Below, one piece after another: positions 14,341 to 22,474 of a stretch of DNA of 38,397 bases. Numbering within the stretch: position 1 is the first letter of the stretch; every line of letters starts with the position of its first letter. Origin of the DNA: Candidatus Aminicenantota bacterium (GTDB lineage Bacteria; Acidobacteriota; Aminicenantia; Aminicenantales; Aminicenantaceae); assembly GCA_016783445.1 (NCBI GenBank), contig JADHWO010000001.1, forward strand, positions 85,596-123,992, in the 5' to 3' direction. A program made the position numbers and the translations under genes. The notes under the pieces were generated by a model. The model was not told the origin of the DNA. It saw only the letters and a program-made list of their open reading frames with translations, and did not search any database.

Positions 14341-15180
14341 CTACGCACTTAGTCTGTATTTATCTATTAATGATAAACACCTTCTTGCTTCATGCTGTTT
14401 ATTTCTTTTTTTAAAACCATTCGCTAAGATTTGATACTTCTTTACGAGTTCTTGCCGGACCAGTATTTCCTGTTCTGCGGTTAAGCCAAGATTTAACGCT
14501 TTCTCTAAAGCCTTAATCCTGAATCTGTCCATACCCCAGTATTTTTGTGAAAGCTGGTCAGAGTGTCCTCCCCGCTTGACGATCAAAGGTTTTGTCAACA
14601 AATAAACAGGATATTTTAAGGCAAGCCGAATGCCAAGATCATAATCTTCACAAGCTGGAAATTCTTCATCAAACTTTCCAATTTCCTCAAAAACCTCTCT
14701 TCTGAACATGGCTGAAGAAAGGCTTAAAAGACAGAGAGGCAGAACTTTATCAAAGATCCAGCCAGAATATTTCTTGTGCTTTTTTTTAGGATTCACAAAA
14801 ACTCCCCGCCTTATCCATATCTCCTCAGTATAACAGACCTTTGTATTGGGAAAGGCTTTCATATAACTGATCTGTGTGCCCAACTTTTCTTTTTTCCATA
14901 GGTCATCTGAATCTAAAAAAGCTAAATAATCTCCCTGCACAAGATCAAGCCCCAGATTTCGGGCAGCGCTGACTCCTTTATGTTCCTGGAAAAAATATTG
15001 AACCTTGCTGCCAAAAGAACTGACAACTTCTCTTGTATTATCTGTTGAACCATCATCAACCACGAGAAGCTCGAATGAGACAGATTCATCTCGAACAAAA
15101 CAATCCTGAACCAGCACAGATTGAATGGCTTCTTTCAAGAATGAAGCCCGGTTATAAGTCGGAATAATGATACTTATCAT
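14341..15180 (-). CDS. family 2 glycosyltransferase (GT-A fold)
   Basis: An inverting sugar transferase acting on the cytosolic face, probably for envelope polysaccharide or lipid-linked glycan. The chosen ATG at 15180 gives 279 residues beginning MISIIIPTYNRASFLKEAI. VVDDGSTDNT binds the nucleotide, FLDSDDLW supplies the DxD metal site, and CEDYDLGIRLA is the acceptor/base region. A longer frame from 15237 would overlap the upstream gene by 41 bases and add a tail unlike the family. GGAG stands about 10 bases before 15180. It follows the LEA14-like gene by 16 bases, so they are probably co-transcribed. Donor and acceptor unknown. Confidence 0.88.
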   Translation of the reverse strand: MISIIIPTYNRASFLKEAIQSVLVQDCFVRDESVSFELLVVDDGSTDNTREVVSSFGSKVQYFFQEHKGVSAARNLGLDLVQGDYLAFLDSDDLWKKEKLGTQISYMKAFPNTKVCYTEEIWIRRGVFVNPKKKHKKYSGWIFDKVLPLCLLSLSSAMFRREVFEEIGKFDEEFPACEDYDLGIRLALKYPVYLLTKPLIVKRGGHSDQLSQKYWGMDRFRIKALEKALNLGLTAEQEILVRQELVKKYQILANGFKKRNKQHEARRCLSLIDKYRLSA

Positions 15181-15196
15181 CGAGAGGAAGCTCCGT

Positions 15197-16039
15197 TCAT
15201 GAAGAACGAGAAATGGTAACTTTCTGGCTTTTATCAAAAGGAATTTTCACTCTTCCCCACATTGTTTTTACTATAATCTCTCCAGAAAACCGGGAGAGAG
15301 CAGAGGATTGGTGAAGGATATCATAGATTTCCTTTCCAACATCAAAAAAATTCAGGAGCAAAGGAAAAGAATAAATCTTTTTTCCCCGGCTTTTTATGTT
15401 TTCATTTCTACTGATTACCCCGTTACTAATGGGTCTCGTTCCCAGATGAAACTTAAAGTTTATTCTTTCAACCAAAAGCTCAAAGACATTGTTGTTTTTA
15501 AAACTCAACTCATAGCTTAAATCTGCTCCTCCGATAGTAAGGTCGTGAACCTGTAAAGAATGGAATTCAACCTCAGGTAATTTAAAAATAGGGAACTCCC
15601 CGGAAAAGGAAAAACGAATGACTCCTTTTTCTTTACGTCCGTCGGAAAATGTCATTGTTCCTGTAAAAAAACATTGTGCCTCGTCCTCCTGCTCTATCCC
15701 TTCTACAGAATTAAAAAGATGGGCATAAGTAACCTTCAGAGGAAAAGAAAGAAGTGTATTTTTTTTTGGACCGATTTTTATTTCTTTATTTAATGGAGTC
15801 TTCTTGCGAAAGTACTCCTTCTCCTTGACCATAATGCGGTAATTATAGCCAGTAAGATAATAAGCTGAAGAAGAAGAATTAGATATATTGACATAAAAAA
15901 TAAGGGTGAGCCCGGAAATATCGAAATCTTTTATTCCATTCTTTTTAAGCGTAATGCTGAGATCTTCTCTCCAAGACCTGGACAAAGCTAAACTTGAAAA
16001 AACACAGAGAATTGTTAGAAATAAGCAAATCCTTCTCAA
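15197..16039 (-). CDS. secreted protein with two LEA14/WHy-like domains, unknown function
   Basis: After a signal peptide (RRICLFLTILCVFSSLALS) there are two similar beta-rich segments. Each runs from FDISGLTLIFYVNISNSSS-like text (about residues 40-150) to LTIGGADLSYELSFKNNNV (about 165-270) and contains the N-x-S/N-N turn typical of LEA14/WHy immunoglobulin-like folds. Such proteins are often periplasmic or membrane-anchored; no activity is known. I chose the TTG at 16039 (280 aa) because it puts the signal peptide at the N-terminus, GAAGG lies upstream, and a good promoter (16079-16107) lies inside the longer alternative frame that would open at a TTG at 16117. The glycosyltransferase gene follows. 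Confidence 0.6.
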   Translation of the reverse strand: MRRICLFLTILCVFSSLALSRSWREDLSITLKKNGIKDFDISGLTLIFYVNISNSSSSAYYLTGYNYRIMVKEKEYFRKKTPLNKEIKIGPKKNTLLSFPLKVTYAHLFNSVEGIEQEDEAQCFFTGTMTFSDGRKEKGVIRFSFSGEFPIFKLPEVEFHSLQVHDLTIGGADLSYELSFKNNNVFELLVERINFKFHLGTRPISNGVISRNENIKSRGKKIYSFPLLLNFFDVGKEIYDILHQSSALSRFSGEIIVKTMWGRVKIPFDKSQKVTISRSS

Positions 16040-16078
16040 TCTTTTTACTGCCTTCTCTCTTGAGTATTTAAGGATACA

Positions 16079-16107
16079 ATAATAGGTTGAAGAGAACAAG
16101 CTTTCAA
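16079..16107 (-). promoter_or_regulatory. sigma-70 type promoter for the LEA14-like/glycosyltransferase pair
   Basis: On the minus strand TTGAAA (16107-16102), a 17-base spacer and TATTAT (16084-16079) give a predicted start near 16072, upstream of the TTG at 16039. It is back to back with the plus-strand promoter at 16125-16154. Confidence 0.55.
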
Positions 16108-16124
16108 ATTTCTTCAAAAAATGT

Positions 16125-16154
16125 TTGAATCAAGGAAGAAACTGTCTTTATAAT
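16125..16154 (+). promoter_or_regulatory. sigma-70 type promoter for the C1-peptidase lipoprotein gene
   Basis: TTGAAT (16125-16130), an 18-base spacer and a perfect TATAAT (16149-16154). The predicted start near 16161 lies downstream of earlier in-frame ATG-like starts, which supports the ATG at 16209. Confidence 0.6.
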
Positions 16155-16208
16155 AGGACTAGAATGGGCTACAAAATAAAAATGGTTAAATATTTTATGG
16201 AGGAAATC

Positions 16209-17456
16209 ATGAAAAAAGCTGGTATTATTTTTTATTTTTTTATTTTTTTAGTATCTCTTAACTTTATTCTCATCTCCTGCGGACAGAGAGAGAAGGTAAT
16301 TGAAAAACAGATGATCCAGATTTCAGACGAAGAGCTTCAGGAAAGAAACACAGCGATTTATAAGACAAGAGAAATAAGAGGGAAAGAAAGGAAATATCTA
16401 TCTCTTGATTTCTCCCGGATTGAAAAACCCGGCTCGCTTGAAGAATTCACACAGTATTTCCATTTCCCTCCAATTCGTCAGTATAGAACCGGAACTTGCT
16501 GGTGCTTTTCAACAATTTCTTTCCTTGAATCTGAAATGAAGCGCATGGGTAAAATGGAAGTTAAACTCTCTGAAATGTACACTGTCTACTTGGAATTCGT
16601 TGAAAAGGCAAGGCGGTTTATTAAGGAAAAGGGAAATTCATACGTGAGCCATGGATCAGAGCATAATGCCGTGACAGCCCGCATGAAAGAATACGGTATA
16701 GTGAGAGCCTCTGATTACACCGGGCTTCTCCCTGGCCAGACAGAACACGACCACGGCAAACTTCTACGAGAAATCACAGGCTACCTCAAATTTTGCAAAG
16801 AAAACAAATACTGGGAGGAAGAGAAAGCCATCGCTTACGTAAAAAGCATCTTGAATAAACACCTGGGGAAACCGCCTGATACTATTGAAGTAAACGGCCA
16901 AACCATAACCCCAAAGGAATATCTGGAAAAGGTGCTTGAGCTTCCCCTTGATGACTATGTATCCTTCATGAGTCTTAAATCGCTTCCATTTTATACTAAA
17001 GGTGAGTACAAGGTTCCGGATAACTGGTGGCACAGCAAAGAGTACCATAATGTTCCTCTTGATGATTTTTTTAATGCCATTGTCTCTGCCATTCAAAACG
17101 GTTACACTGTGAATATCGGAGGAGACGTCTCAGAACCAGGAATAAATGGCGAAAATGATATTGCGTTAGTCCCTACTTTCGATATCCCTCGGAAATTAAT
17201 CGACCAGGATTGCCGGGAATTCAGGTTCACCAACAGAACTTCTACGGATGACCACGCTATCCATATTGTCGGGTACAAAGAAATGGGAGATTACTCGTGG
17301 TTCCTGATTAAAGATTCAGGCGGAGGCGCCCAAAGAGGACAGTTTAAAGGTTACTATTTTTTCAGAGATGATTATATAAAACTGAAAATGTTAAGTTTTA
17401 TGGTCCATAAGGATGCTGTGCAAGAACTCCTTAAAAAATTCACGAAAGCAAAATAA
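16209..17456 (+). CDS. lipoprotein with papain-like (C1, bleomycin-hydrolase-like) peptidase domain
   Basis: A 415-residue predicted lipoprotein: MKKAGIIFYFFIFLVSLNFI then LISC, with lipidated Cys24. The peptidase domain has the oxyanion Gln91 six residues before Cys97 (RTGTCWCFST) and His349 (DDHAIHIVGY). The third triad position is Asp369 in LIKDSGGG, where C1 enzymes have Asn in NSWG or NSSG. Length and layout resemble the bleomycin hydrolase/aminopeptidase C branch, which is usually cytosolic, so export as a lipoprotein is notable. The start at 16209 has GGAGG 6 bases upstream; an earlier frame from 16125 overlaps the promoter. It stands divergently from the LEA14-like gene. Activity is likely but unproven. 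Confidence 0.75.
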   Translation: MKKAGIIFYFFIFLVSLNFILISCGQREKVIEKQMIQISDEELQERNTAIYKTREIRGKERKYLSLDFSRIEKPGSLEEFTQYFHFPPIRQYRTGTCWCFSTISFLESEMKRMGKMEVKLSEMYTVYLEFVEKARRFIKEKGNSYVSHGSEHNAVTARMKEYGIVRASDYTGLLPGQTEHDHGKLLREITGYLKFCKENKYWEEEKAIAYVKSILNKHLGKPPDTIEVNGQTITPKEYLEKVLELPLDDYVSFMSLKSLPFYTKGEYKVPDNWWHSKEYHNVPLDDFFNAIVSAIQNGYTVNIGGDVSEPGINGENDIALVPTFDIPRKLIDQDCREFRFTNRTSTDDHAIHIVGYKEMGDYSWFLIKDSGGGAQRGQFKGYYFFRDDYIKLKMLSFMVHKDAVQELLKKFTKAK

Positions 17457-17537
17457 GATAAGAAAACAGAAACAAAAAACGAATATATCATCTTAAATTA
17501 TATGATAATATAAAACTGAAAACTGAGAGAAGTCGGG

Positions 17538-18980
17538 ATGGAATTAAAGCCGAATTTCCGAGAAAAAGAATTTTTCATACATCATTTTGGTGAAGAAGTT
17601 TATGCTGTTGGAGGTTTTGTCCGCGATTTAGTAAGAGGAGTTCCGTCTGAAGAAGTTGATATTCTTATCGCTCATCATAGTGTCGAAGAGATTATAAAAG
17701 AAATCAAGCCTTACGGAAAAGTGGACCTTGTAGGTAAAAGCTTTGGTGTCATCAAATTTGTAATAAATAAAAAAACCTACGACATAGCCCTACCTAGAAA
17801 AGATACTGCAAAAGGAATAGGAGTTAAAGGTCATAAAGACTTTGTCATCTCTGCTGATCCCGATCTTCCTATTGAGAAGGATCTGGAAAGACGAGATTTC
17901 CGCTGCAACAGTATGGCTTTAAGGCTTTTTGATAACAAGCTCATTGATCCCTTTGACGGAGTCAGAGATATCAAAGAAAAAATCATCAAGCTGACAAATC
18001 TCAAGGCATTCCCTGAAGACCCTCTGCGTGTTCTCCGGGTGGCTCGTTTTGCTTCGGTCCTTGAATTTCTGGTTGATCCTAGAATCTATAAAATATCCAG
18101 AGAAATAGATTTGACCGGTCTAAGTGTAGAAAGAGTGAATGAGGAGATATTCAAAATTCTTCTTCTTTCTCCTCTTCCTTCTATTGGCCTTGAAGTACTA
18201 TTCAAGCTCGGCGTTTTACAGCAGTTGTTCCAGGAACTCTACAGCTTGTCCCTTTCCATCCAGGATTCCCTTTTCCATCCAGAAAAAGATGATTTCGGCC
18301 ATCACACTGTATGGCATCATACAAAACTTACAGTGAATCAGGCAAAAAGGGTGGCCGACTTTGCTTTTCTGCCTCAAAAGAAAAAACTTACTCTCCTGCT
18401 GGCAGCCCTATACCATGATGTGGGAAAACATCAAACTGCACAGTGGGAATTTAAGAAGGGAAGGATGGTCATCACCAATTACGGCCATGACATCCTCAGT
18501 GAAAAAATCACTAAAAAGATTTTTAACCGTTTTAAAATTTATTCATTTAACGGATACAACCTGAGAAAAACGACTCTCTCTCTTATAAAATGCCACCACC
18601 GGGCGTCTGAATTATGGCAGAACAGAGAAGTTGTAACCAAAAAAGCCTTTAATCGTCTTGCAGCGGATACAAATGGAGAAATAGAACTTCTGGTTTATCT
18701 TGATGCTGCGGACCGTGCAGGAAGAAAGGAAAGGGCAATAAAAGAGTTGGACAAAGAAGGCAAATGGCTTCTTAAAAAATTCAAGGAGCTCAATGTATCC
18801 AAAGAATCCATTAAGCCCTTAATCATGGGAAGAGATCTGATTAATATGGGTATCAAACCTGGTCCTTCAATGGGAAAAATCCTTAAAAAGCTCTACCAGC
18901 TTCAGCTCGACAATGAGTTTGAGACAAAAGAGGAAGGATTAAAAACTACAAAAAAAGTCATCACTAGGGAGCGTCTATGA
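17538..18980 (+). CDS. cca: CCA-adding/poly(A) polymerase-family nucleotidyltransferase with HD domain
   Basis: A class II nucleotidyltransferase that would add or repair tRNA 3'-CCA. The 480-residue protein has the head GGFVRDL (25-31), and a catalytic carboxylate pair that appears as Glu39-x-Asp41 rather than Asp-x-Asp. RRDFRCNSMAL (118-128) and EDPLRVLRVARFAS (160-173) bind nucleotide and the neck. A metal-dependent HD domain follows with HTVWHHT and LYHDVGK (291-297), whose phosphatase or phosphodiesterase role in CCA enzymes is tRNA 3'-end processing. Poly(A) polymerase or A-adding-only activity cannot be excluded. Its stop overlaps the galE start by four bases (ATGA), so the two are translationally coupled. 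Confidence 0.85.
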   Translation: MELKPNFREKEFFIHHFGEEVYAVGGFVRDLVRGVPSEEVDILIAHHSVEEIIKEIKPYGKVDLVGKSFGVIKFVINKKTYDIALPRKDTAKGIGVKGHKDFVISADPDLPIEKDLERRDFRCNSMALRLFDNKLIDPFDGVRDIKEKIIKLTNLKAFPEDPLRVLRVARFASVLEFLVDPRIYKISREIDLTGLSVERVNEEIFKILLLSPLPSIGLEVLFKLGVLQQLFQELYSLSLSIQDSLFHPEKDDFGHHTVWHHTKLTVNQAKRVADFAFLPQKKKLTLLLAALYHDVGKHQTAQWEFKKGRMVITNYGHDILSEKITKKIFNRFKIYSFNGYNLRKTTLSLIKCHHRASELWQNREVVTKKAFNRLAADTNGEIELLVYLDAADRAGRKERAIKELDKEGKWLLKKFKELNVSKESIKPLIMGRDLINMGIKPGPSMGKILKKLYQLQLDNEFETKEEGLKTTKKVITRERL

Positions 18981-19954
18981 AAATTCTGGTGGCTGGTGGA
19001 GCTGGATACATCGGGTCCCATACTGTCAAAGGGCTTATCCAGGAAGGATTTGAAGTTACTGTCTTTGATAATTTCTCCACAGGTAGAAAAGAATTACTGG
19101 TAGGAGGAGAGCTTGTTGTAGGCGATCTTATGGATAAAAAGTCCATAAAAAATGCCCTTATGTCAAAAAACATAAAGGCTGTTATTCACTTTGCTTCTCT
19201 CATCCAGGTGGGAGAGTCTTATGAAAATCCCAAAAAATACTACACACACAATCTTATTAGCAGTCTTAACCTCCTTGACGCTATGCTGGAAGCAGATATC
19301 AAGAATTTCATCTTTTCATCAAGTGCTGCTGTTTATGGTGTTCCCCAACAGATTCCCATCCCAGAGTCTCATCCTTTGAACCCTTTTAATCCTTATGGGC
19401 AGACAAAATATTTTATCGAAAAAATTCTCCAGGATTACGAAAGAGCATACGGGCTAAAATTTATTTCTCTCCGCTATTTTAATGCAGCAGGAGCTGACTC
19501 TGAGGGACGTTTGGGAGAGCTTCATAATCCCGAGACACACCTTATTCCTAATATCCTTCTTTTCCTTTTAGGAAAAAAAGAAAATTTCGACCTTTTTGGA
19601 ACTGACTTTCCTACAGAAGATGGAACAGCGGTCAGAGATTATGTTCATGTCACGGATCTGGCTCAGGCTCATGTACTTGCCTTTAAAGAAATCCTCACTT
19701 CCTCCAAAAGTGAATTTATCAATCTTGGTGCCAACAAAGGTTATTCTGTTTTAGAAGTTATAAAAAAAACAGAGGAAATCACAGGCAAAAAAGTCCAGTA
19801 TAAAGAAAAGCCGAGGCGAGAAGGGGATGTTCCAGTTTTATTAGCCTCTAAAGAAAAGGCGGAGCAAATCCTGGGATGGGAACTCTGTTTTTCAAGTATC
19901 GAAACCATTATTGAGACAGCGTGGAACTGGCACAAGAAAAACCTTAAAAACTAA
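18977..19954 (+). CDS. galE: UDP-glucose 4-epimerase
   Basis: A short-chain dehydrogenase fold enzyme interconverting UDP-glucose and UDP-galactose (or the N-acetyl forms), supplying sugars for envelope glycans. The 325-residue protein begins with the NAD motif GGAGYIGSHT (7-16). SSSAAVYG gives the catalytic Ser/Thr position and YGQTKYFIEK the YxxxK pair. RYFNAAGAD and EDGTAVRDYVHVTDLA are GalE-specific signatures. The start overlaps the cca stop. The downstream sequence is the inverted-repeat element at 19982. Confidence 0.92.
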   Translation: MKILVAGGAGYIGSHTVKGLIQEGFEVTVFDNFSTGRKELLVGGELVVGDLMDKKSIKNALMSKNIKAVIHFASLIQVGESYENPKKYYTHNLISSLNLLDAMLEADIKNFIFSSSAAVYGVPQQIPIPESHPLNPFNPYGQTKYFIEKILQDYERAYGLKFISLRYFNAAGADSEGRLGELHNPETHLIPNILLFLLGKKENFDLFGTDFPTEDGTAVRDYVHVTDLAQAHVLAFKEILTSSKSEFINLGANKGYSVLEVIKKTEEITGKKVQYKEKPRREGDVPVLLASKEKAEQILGWELCFSSIETIIETAWNWHKKNLKN

Positions 19955-19981
19955 ATAGTCGGAAAAAGAAACGGTTATACA

Positions 19982-20394
19982 AATCGGTTCTCTTCCATTT
20001 TGTGTGGGCAAAACATGTATTGATAGATTAATAGAAAGTGTTCGGGGATGGATGAAGCGACCTTTGAAGATTTAGCCTCCCTGAATCGCATTTCGAGGGA
20101 ATCCGACAGAGTCGGGCGGCGAGTATGTTTGAGAAAGCTCAGGCCAGTGGATTCAGAAAACACGCAACTTTTGCCCCAGCGAGTCAAAAGCTGCTCGGTT
20201 TCAGGCTTCGCTCTCCTCTCCATCACGGAGAGGAACCATGCCCGCTCAGCCTTCAAACGGTTTTTCTCACCCACTGCCCTTCGCTTATGCGTTGAATAGA
20301 ATGAAGAAGGGATGGCGTGAAAAATCTGAACGGGAGCGAGACCATTCACGAATACTTTCTAATTATTACCCACGCAAAATAGAAGAGAACCGAT
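19982..20394 (+). mobile_element. 413-bp inverted-repeat element carrying the shared core (element B)
   Basis: The outer arms 19982-20007 (ATCGGTTCTCTTCCATTTTG...) and 20369-20394 are inverted repeats matching at 24 of 26 positions. Their sequence is unrelated to the ends of elements A and C. Between the arms and the inner core helix are about 25 bases on the left and 8 on the right, nearly the same asymmetric spacing as in element A (22 and 7). No flanking direct repeat is visible, so this copy may be older or arise differently. No transposase is encoded. The rest of the 19955-20605 gap holds only the mltD promoter. Confidence 0.65.
20033..20360 (+). ncRNA. core module copy B, predicted structured RNA or hairpin DNA
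   Basis: Homologous to 848-1168. The closing helix 20033-20051/20342-20360 pairs at 18 of 19 positions (two G-U) although its outer half differs in sequence from copy A. The hairpin TCCGAC-aga-GTCGGG (20102-20116) replaces TCCGGC-gta-GCCGGA, so a G-C pair has become A-T. TCCCT/AGGGA (20078-20082, 20096-20100) replaces a U-G by C-G. CCTCTCC/GGAGAGG is kept with only the loop changed. CCCTTC/GAAGGG also pairs near 20277-20311. The longer antisense frame shared by the copies carries mostly replacement changes and a frameshifting indel, so protein coding is unlikely. Confidence 0.55.
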
Positions 20395-20555
20395 AAATCA
20401 TCTATTTAGATTAGAAAAAAATCACTCCAAAAATCATCCCTAAAGGCTATTTACTAAAATATTAATTTCCATTAATTTGAAAACGATGAAGCCTTAAAGT
20501 CAAACAATATGTTTCTTGTTTTATTGGGATTGAGGCTAGCTGCTCTACTTTGTGG

Positions 20556-20585
20556 TTGACTCTGACGCCTTTAAAATGTTATAAA
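20556..20585 (+). promoter_or_regulatory. sigma-70 type promoter for the lytic transglycosylase gene
   Basis: TTGACT (20556-20561), an 18-base spacer and TATAAA (20580-20585) preceded by TGT. The predicted start near 20592 gives a short leader to the TTG at 20606. Confidence 0.6.
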
Positions 20586-20605
20586 TTTACCCTTATAGGG
20601 AAAAA

Positions 20606-22426
20606 TTGAGAAGAAGCAAATATCTATATATTGCGGTTCTGATTATTTCAGTTATTTTTTTGTGGAACTGCTCTCTTTTTCAAAAGACATCCAACAAAAC
20701 GCAATCCAGCCCTCCCCCGACTCCTCCAGAAAATCAAATCCCACAAAAGATAAACCCTGAAGAAGATATTCTAATCCCTGAGGAGGAAAAAACCCAGAAG
20801 GACGAAGAATCCCTCCCCCCAGAGGATATCTCAACTCAAGAGCAAGAAAAAAAAGAAAAAGAGGAAGCAGAAGAGGAAGAGGATCCCTTAGTTATCCTCG
20901 AAGAAGCTTTATATGCTCACCAAGATGCTCTAAGTGCTTGGGAAAAGGGAGATTTTGAGACTGCACTGGCTGCGCTGGATGATGCTTACAGCTTAATTCT
21001 GAAACTTAAGCTTCCTCCTGATTCCCCACACATTCAGGAAAAAAACGAGCTCAGACTCCTGATTGCCCAGAGAATTCAAGAAATTTATGCCTCACAACTG
21101 ACCGCGGTCGGAAATAACCATCAAACCATTCCTTTTGTAGAGAACGAATTTGTCAAAAAAGAAATTATTATTTTCCAAACCAGAGAGAAAAAACTTTTTG
21201 AAGAAGCCTACAAACGTTCAGGACGCTACCGGAAAATAATTCTAGAGGAGTTAAAAAAAGCCGGACTTCCAGAAGAGCTATGCTGGGTTCCGATAATTGA
21301 AAGCTGGTTTAAAACAAAAGCTTATTCCCGTGCCAGGGCTCTTGGACTTTGGCAGTTCATCTCATCAACTGGATATCGATTCGGATTAAAAAGAGACCGT
21401 TATATCGATGAAAGGATGGACCCTATAAAATCGACCCGAGCGGCCTTAAAGTATCTAAACGAACTTCATTCTCATTTTGGCGACTGGACAACAGCTTTAG
21501 CCTCCTACAACTGTGGAGAGTATAGAGTCAAAAAGGTCATTCGTTCTCAACAGATAACATACCTTGATAATTTCTGGGACCTTTATATTATGCTTCCCAA
21601 GGAAACAGCTCGCTTTGTCCCCCGTTTTATCGCAACCCTTCTCATTATTAACAATCCGGAAAAATATGGCTTCAATCTCCCAAATCCCGATCCACCCTTA
21701 CAATACGAGATAATCTCTGTAAACAAGCCTGTCCAACTTTCCTCCTTTTCTAGATCTCTGGGATTAAAAACCGAAGACTTGGCTTCACTCAATCCTGAAC
21801 TCCGTCATAAAAGCACTCCTGATCATGTTTACAACCTAAGGGTCCCGGTTGGCTTCAGCGAAAATGCCTTGACAGCTATGAATTCTCTTCCGCGTTGGAT
21901 CCCTCCAGAGGCTAGCTATATCCTCTATTACGTACGAAGAGGAGAAGTTCTCTCAACAATTGCCCGGCTTTACAGAACCAGTGTTTCTGCCATTGCTCAA
22001 TTGAATGGTTTACGACGTATTAATCTTATCAGGCCTGGACAGCGGCTTAAAATTCCAGTTCGAGGGGGGAGTCAATATACTTCTGCCCCTCCTCTCAAGC
22101 TCGTTAAGGAAGGGGAAAAACTAATATATATTGTTAAAAGGGGGGACTCTCTTTATCGAATCGCCAATGCTTTTACTACTACAGTTCAAAAGATAAAAAA
22201 AGACAACAACCTCAAAAGCAATACTCTGGATGTCGGACAGAAGATTGTTATCCAGTCAGGCAAGCCTGAGGGAGCCACTATTTATACAGTTAAATCCGGA
22301 GACAGCCCATTTGAAATCGCGCAAAAATTTGGAATGAACCTCTCTTATTTGCTCAGTCTAAATGGTCTTAGCACAAGGTCAAAAATCTATCCTGGTCAAG
22401 AACTCTGGGTTATAGCTAAAAAATAA
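20606..22426 (+). CDS. mltD: MltD-like membrane-bound lytic transglycosylase with three LysM domains
   Basis: Cleaves peptidoglycan glycan strands between MurNAc and GlcNAc. The 606-residue protein starts with a lipoprotein-type signal (VLIISVIFLWNCS, lipidated Cys22). A Pro/Glu/Lys-rich linker (about 28-95) follows. The SLT domain (about 205-345) has catalytic Glu232 in VPIIESWF, then ALGLWQFISSTG and TALASYNCGEYRV. Three LysM repeats lie at about 440-490, 510-553 and 558-606, each with the xYxVxxGD/E..xIA pattern. The start is a TTG at 20606, since the only nearby ATG is followed at once by a stop; AGGG precedes it. It is monocistronic and converges with rplQ. Confidence 0.9.
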   Translation: MRRSKYLYIAVLIISVIFLWNCSLFQKTSNKTQSSPPPTPPENQIPQKINPEEDILIPEEEKTQKDEESLPPEDISTQEQEKKEKEEAEEEEDPLVILEEALYAHQDALSAWEKGDFETALAALDDAYSLILKLKLPPDSPHIQEKNELRLLIAQRIQEIYASQLTAVGNNHQTIPFVENEFVKKEIIIFQTREKKLFEEAYKRSGRYRKIILEELKKAGLPEELCWVPIIESWFKTKAYSRARALGLWQFISSTGYRFGLKRDRYIDERMDPIKSTRAALKYLNELHSHFGDWTTALASYNCGEYRVKKVIRSQQITYLDNFWDLYIMLPKETARFVPRFIATLLIINNPEKYGFNLPNPDPPLQYEIISVNKPVQLSSFSRSLGLKTEDLASLNPELRHKSTPDHVYNLRVPVGFSENALTAMNSLPRWIPPEASYILYYVRRGEVLSTIARLYRTSVSAIAQLNGLRRINLIRPGQRLKIPVRGGSQYTSAPPLKLVKEGEKLIYIVKRGDSLYRIANAFTTTVQKIKKDNNLKSNTLDVGQKIVIQSGKPEGATIYTVKSGDSPFEIAQKFGMNLSYLLSLNGLSTRSKIYPGQELWVIAKK

Positions 22427-22474
22427 ACCTGGAATTTAGATCTTTATTAAGAAGGAAATTTATAGGAAAGAAGA

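Noticed and set aside
17484-17507. TATCAT/ATGATA inverted repeat between the C1-peptidase and cca genes
   Set aside because: Only six AT-rich base pairs and no T run; too weak to call a terminator or operator.
20048-20299. 83-codon plus-strand frame in the core of element B
   Set aside because: The frame is broken in copy A and has no ribosome site; it overlaps the predicted hairpins.
22427-22474. Terminator between the convergent mltD and rplQ genes
   Set aside because: The spacer has T runs only inside rplQ and no stem of useful length.
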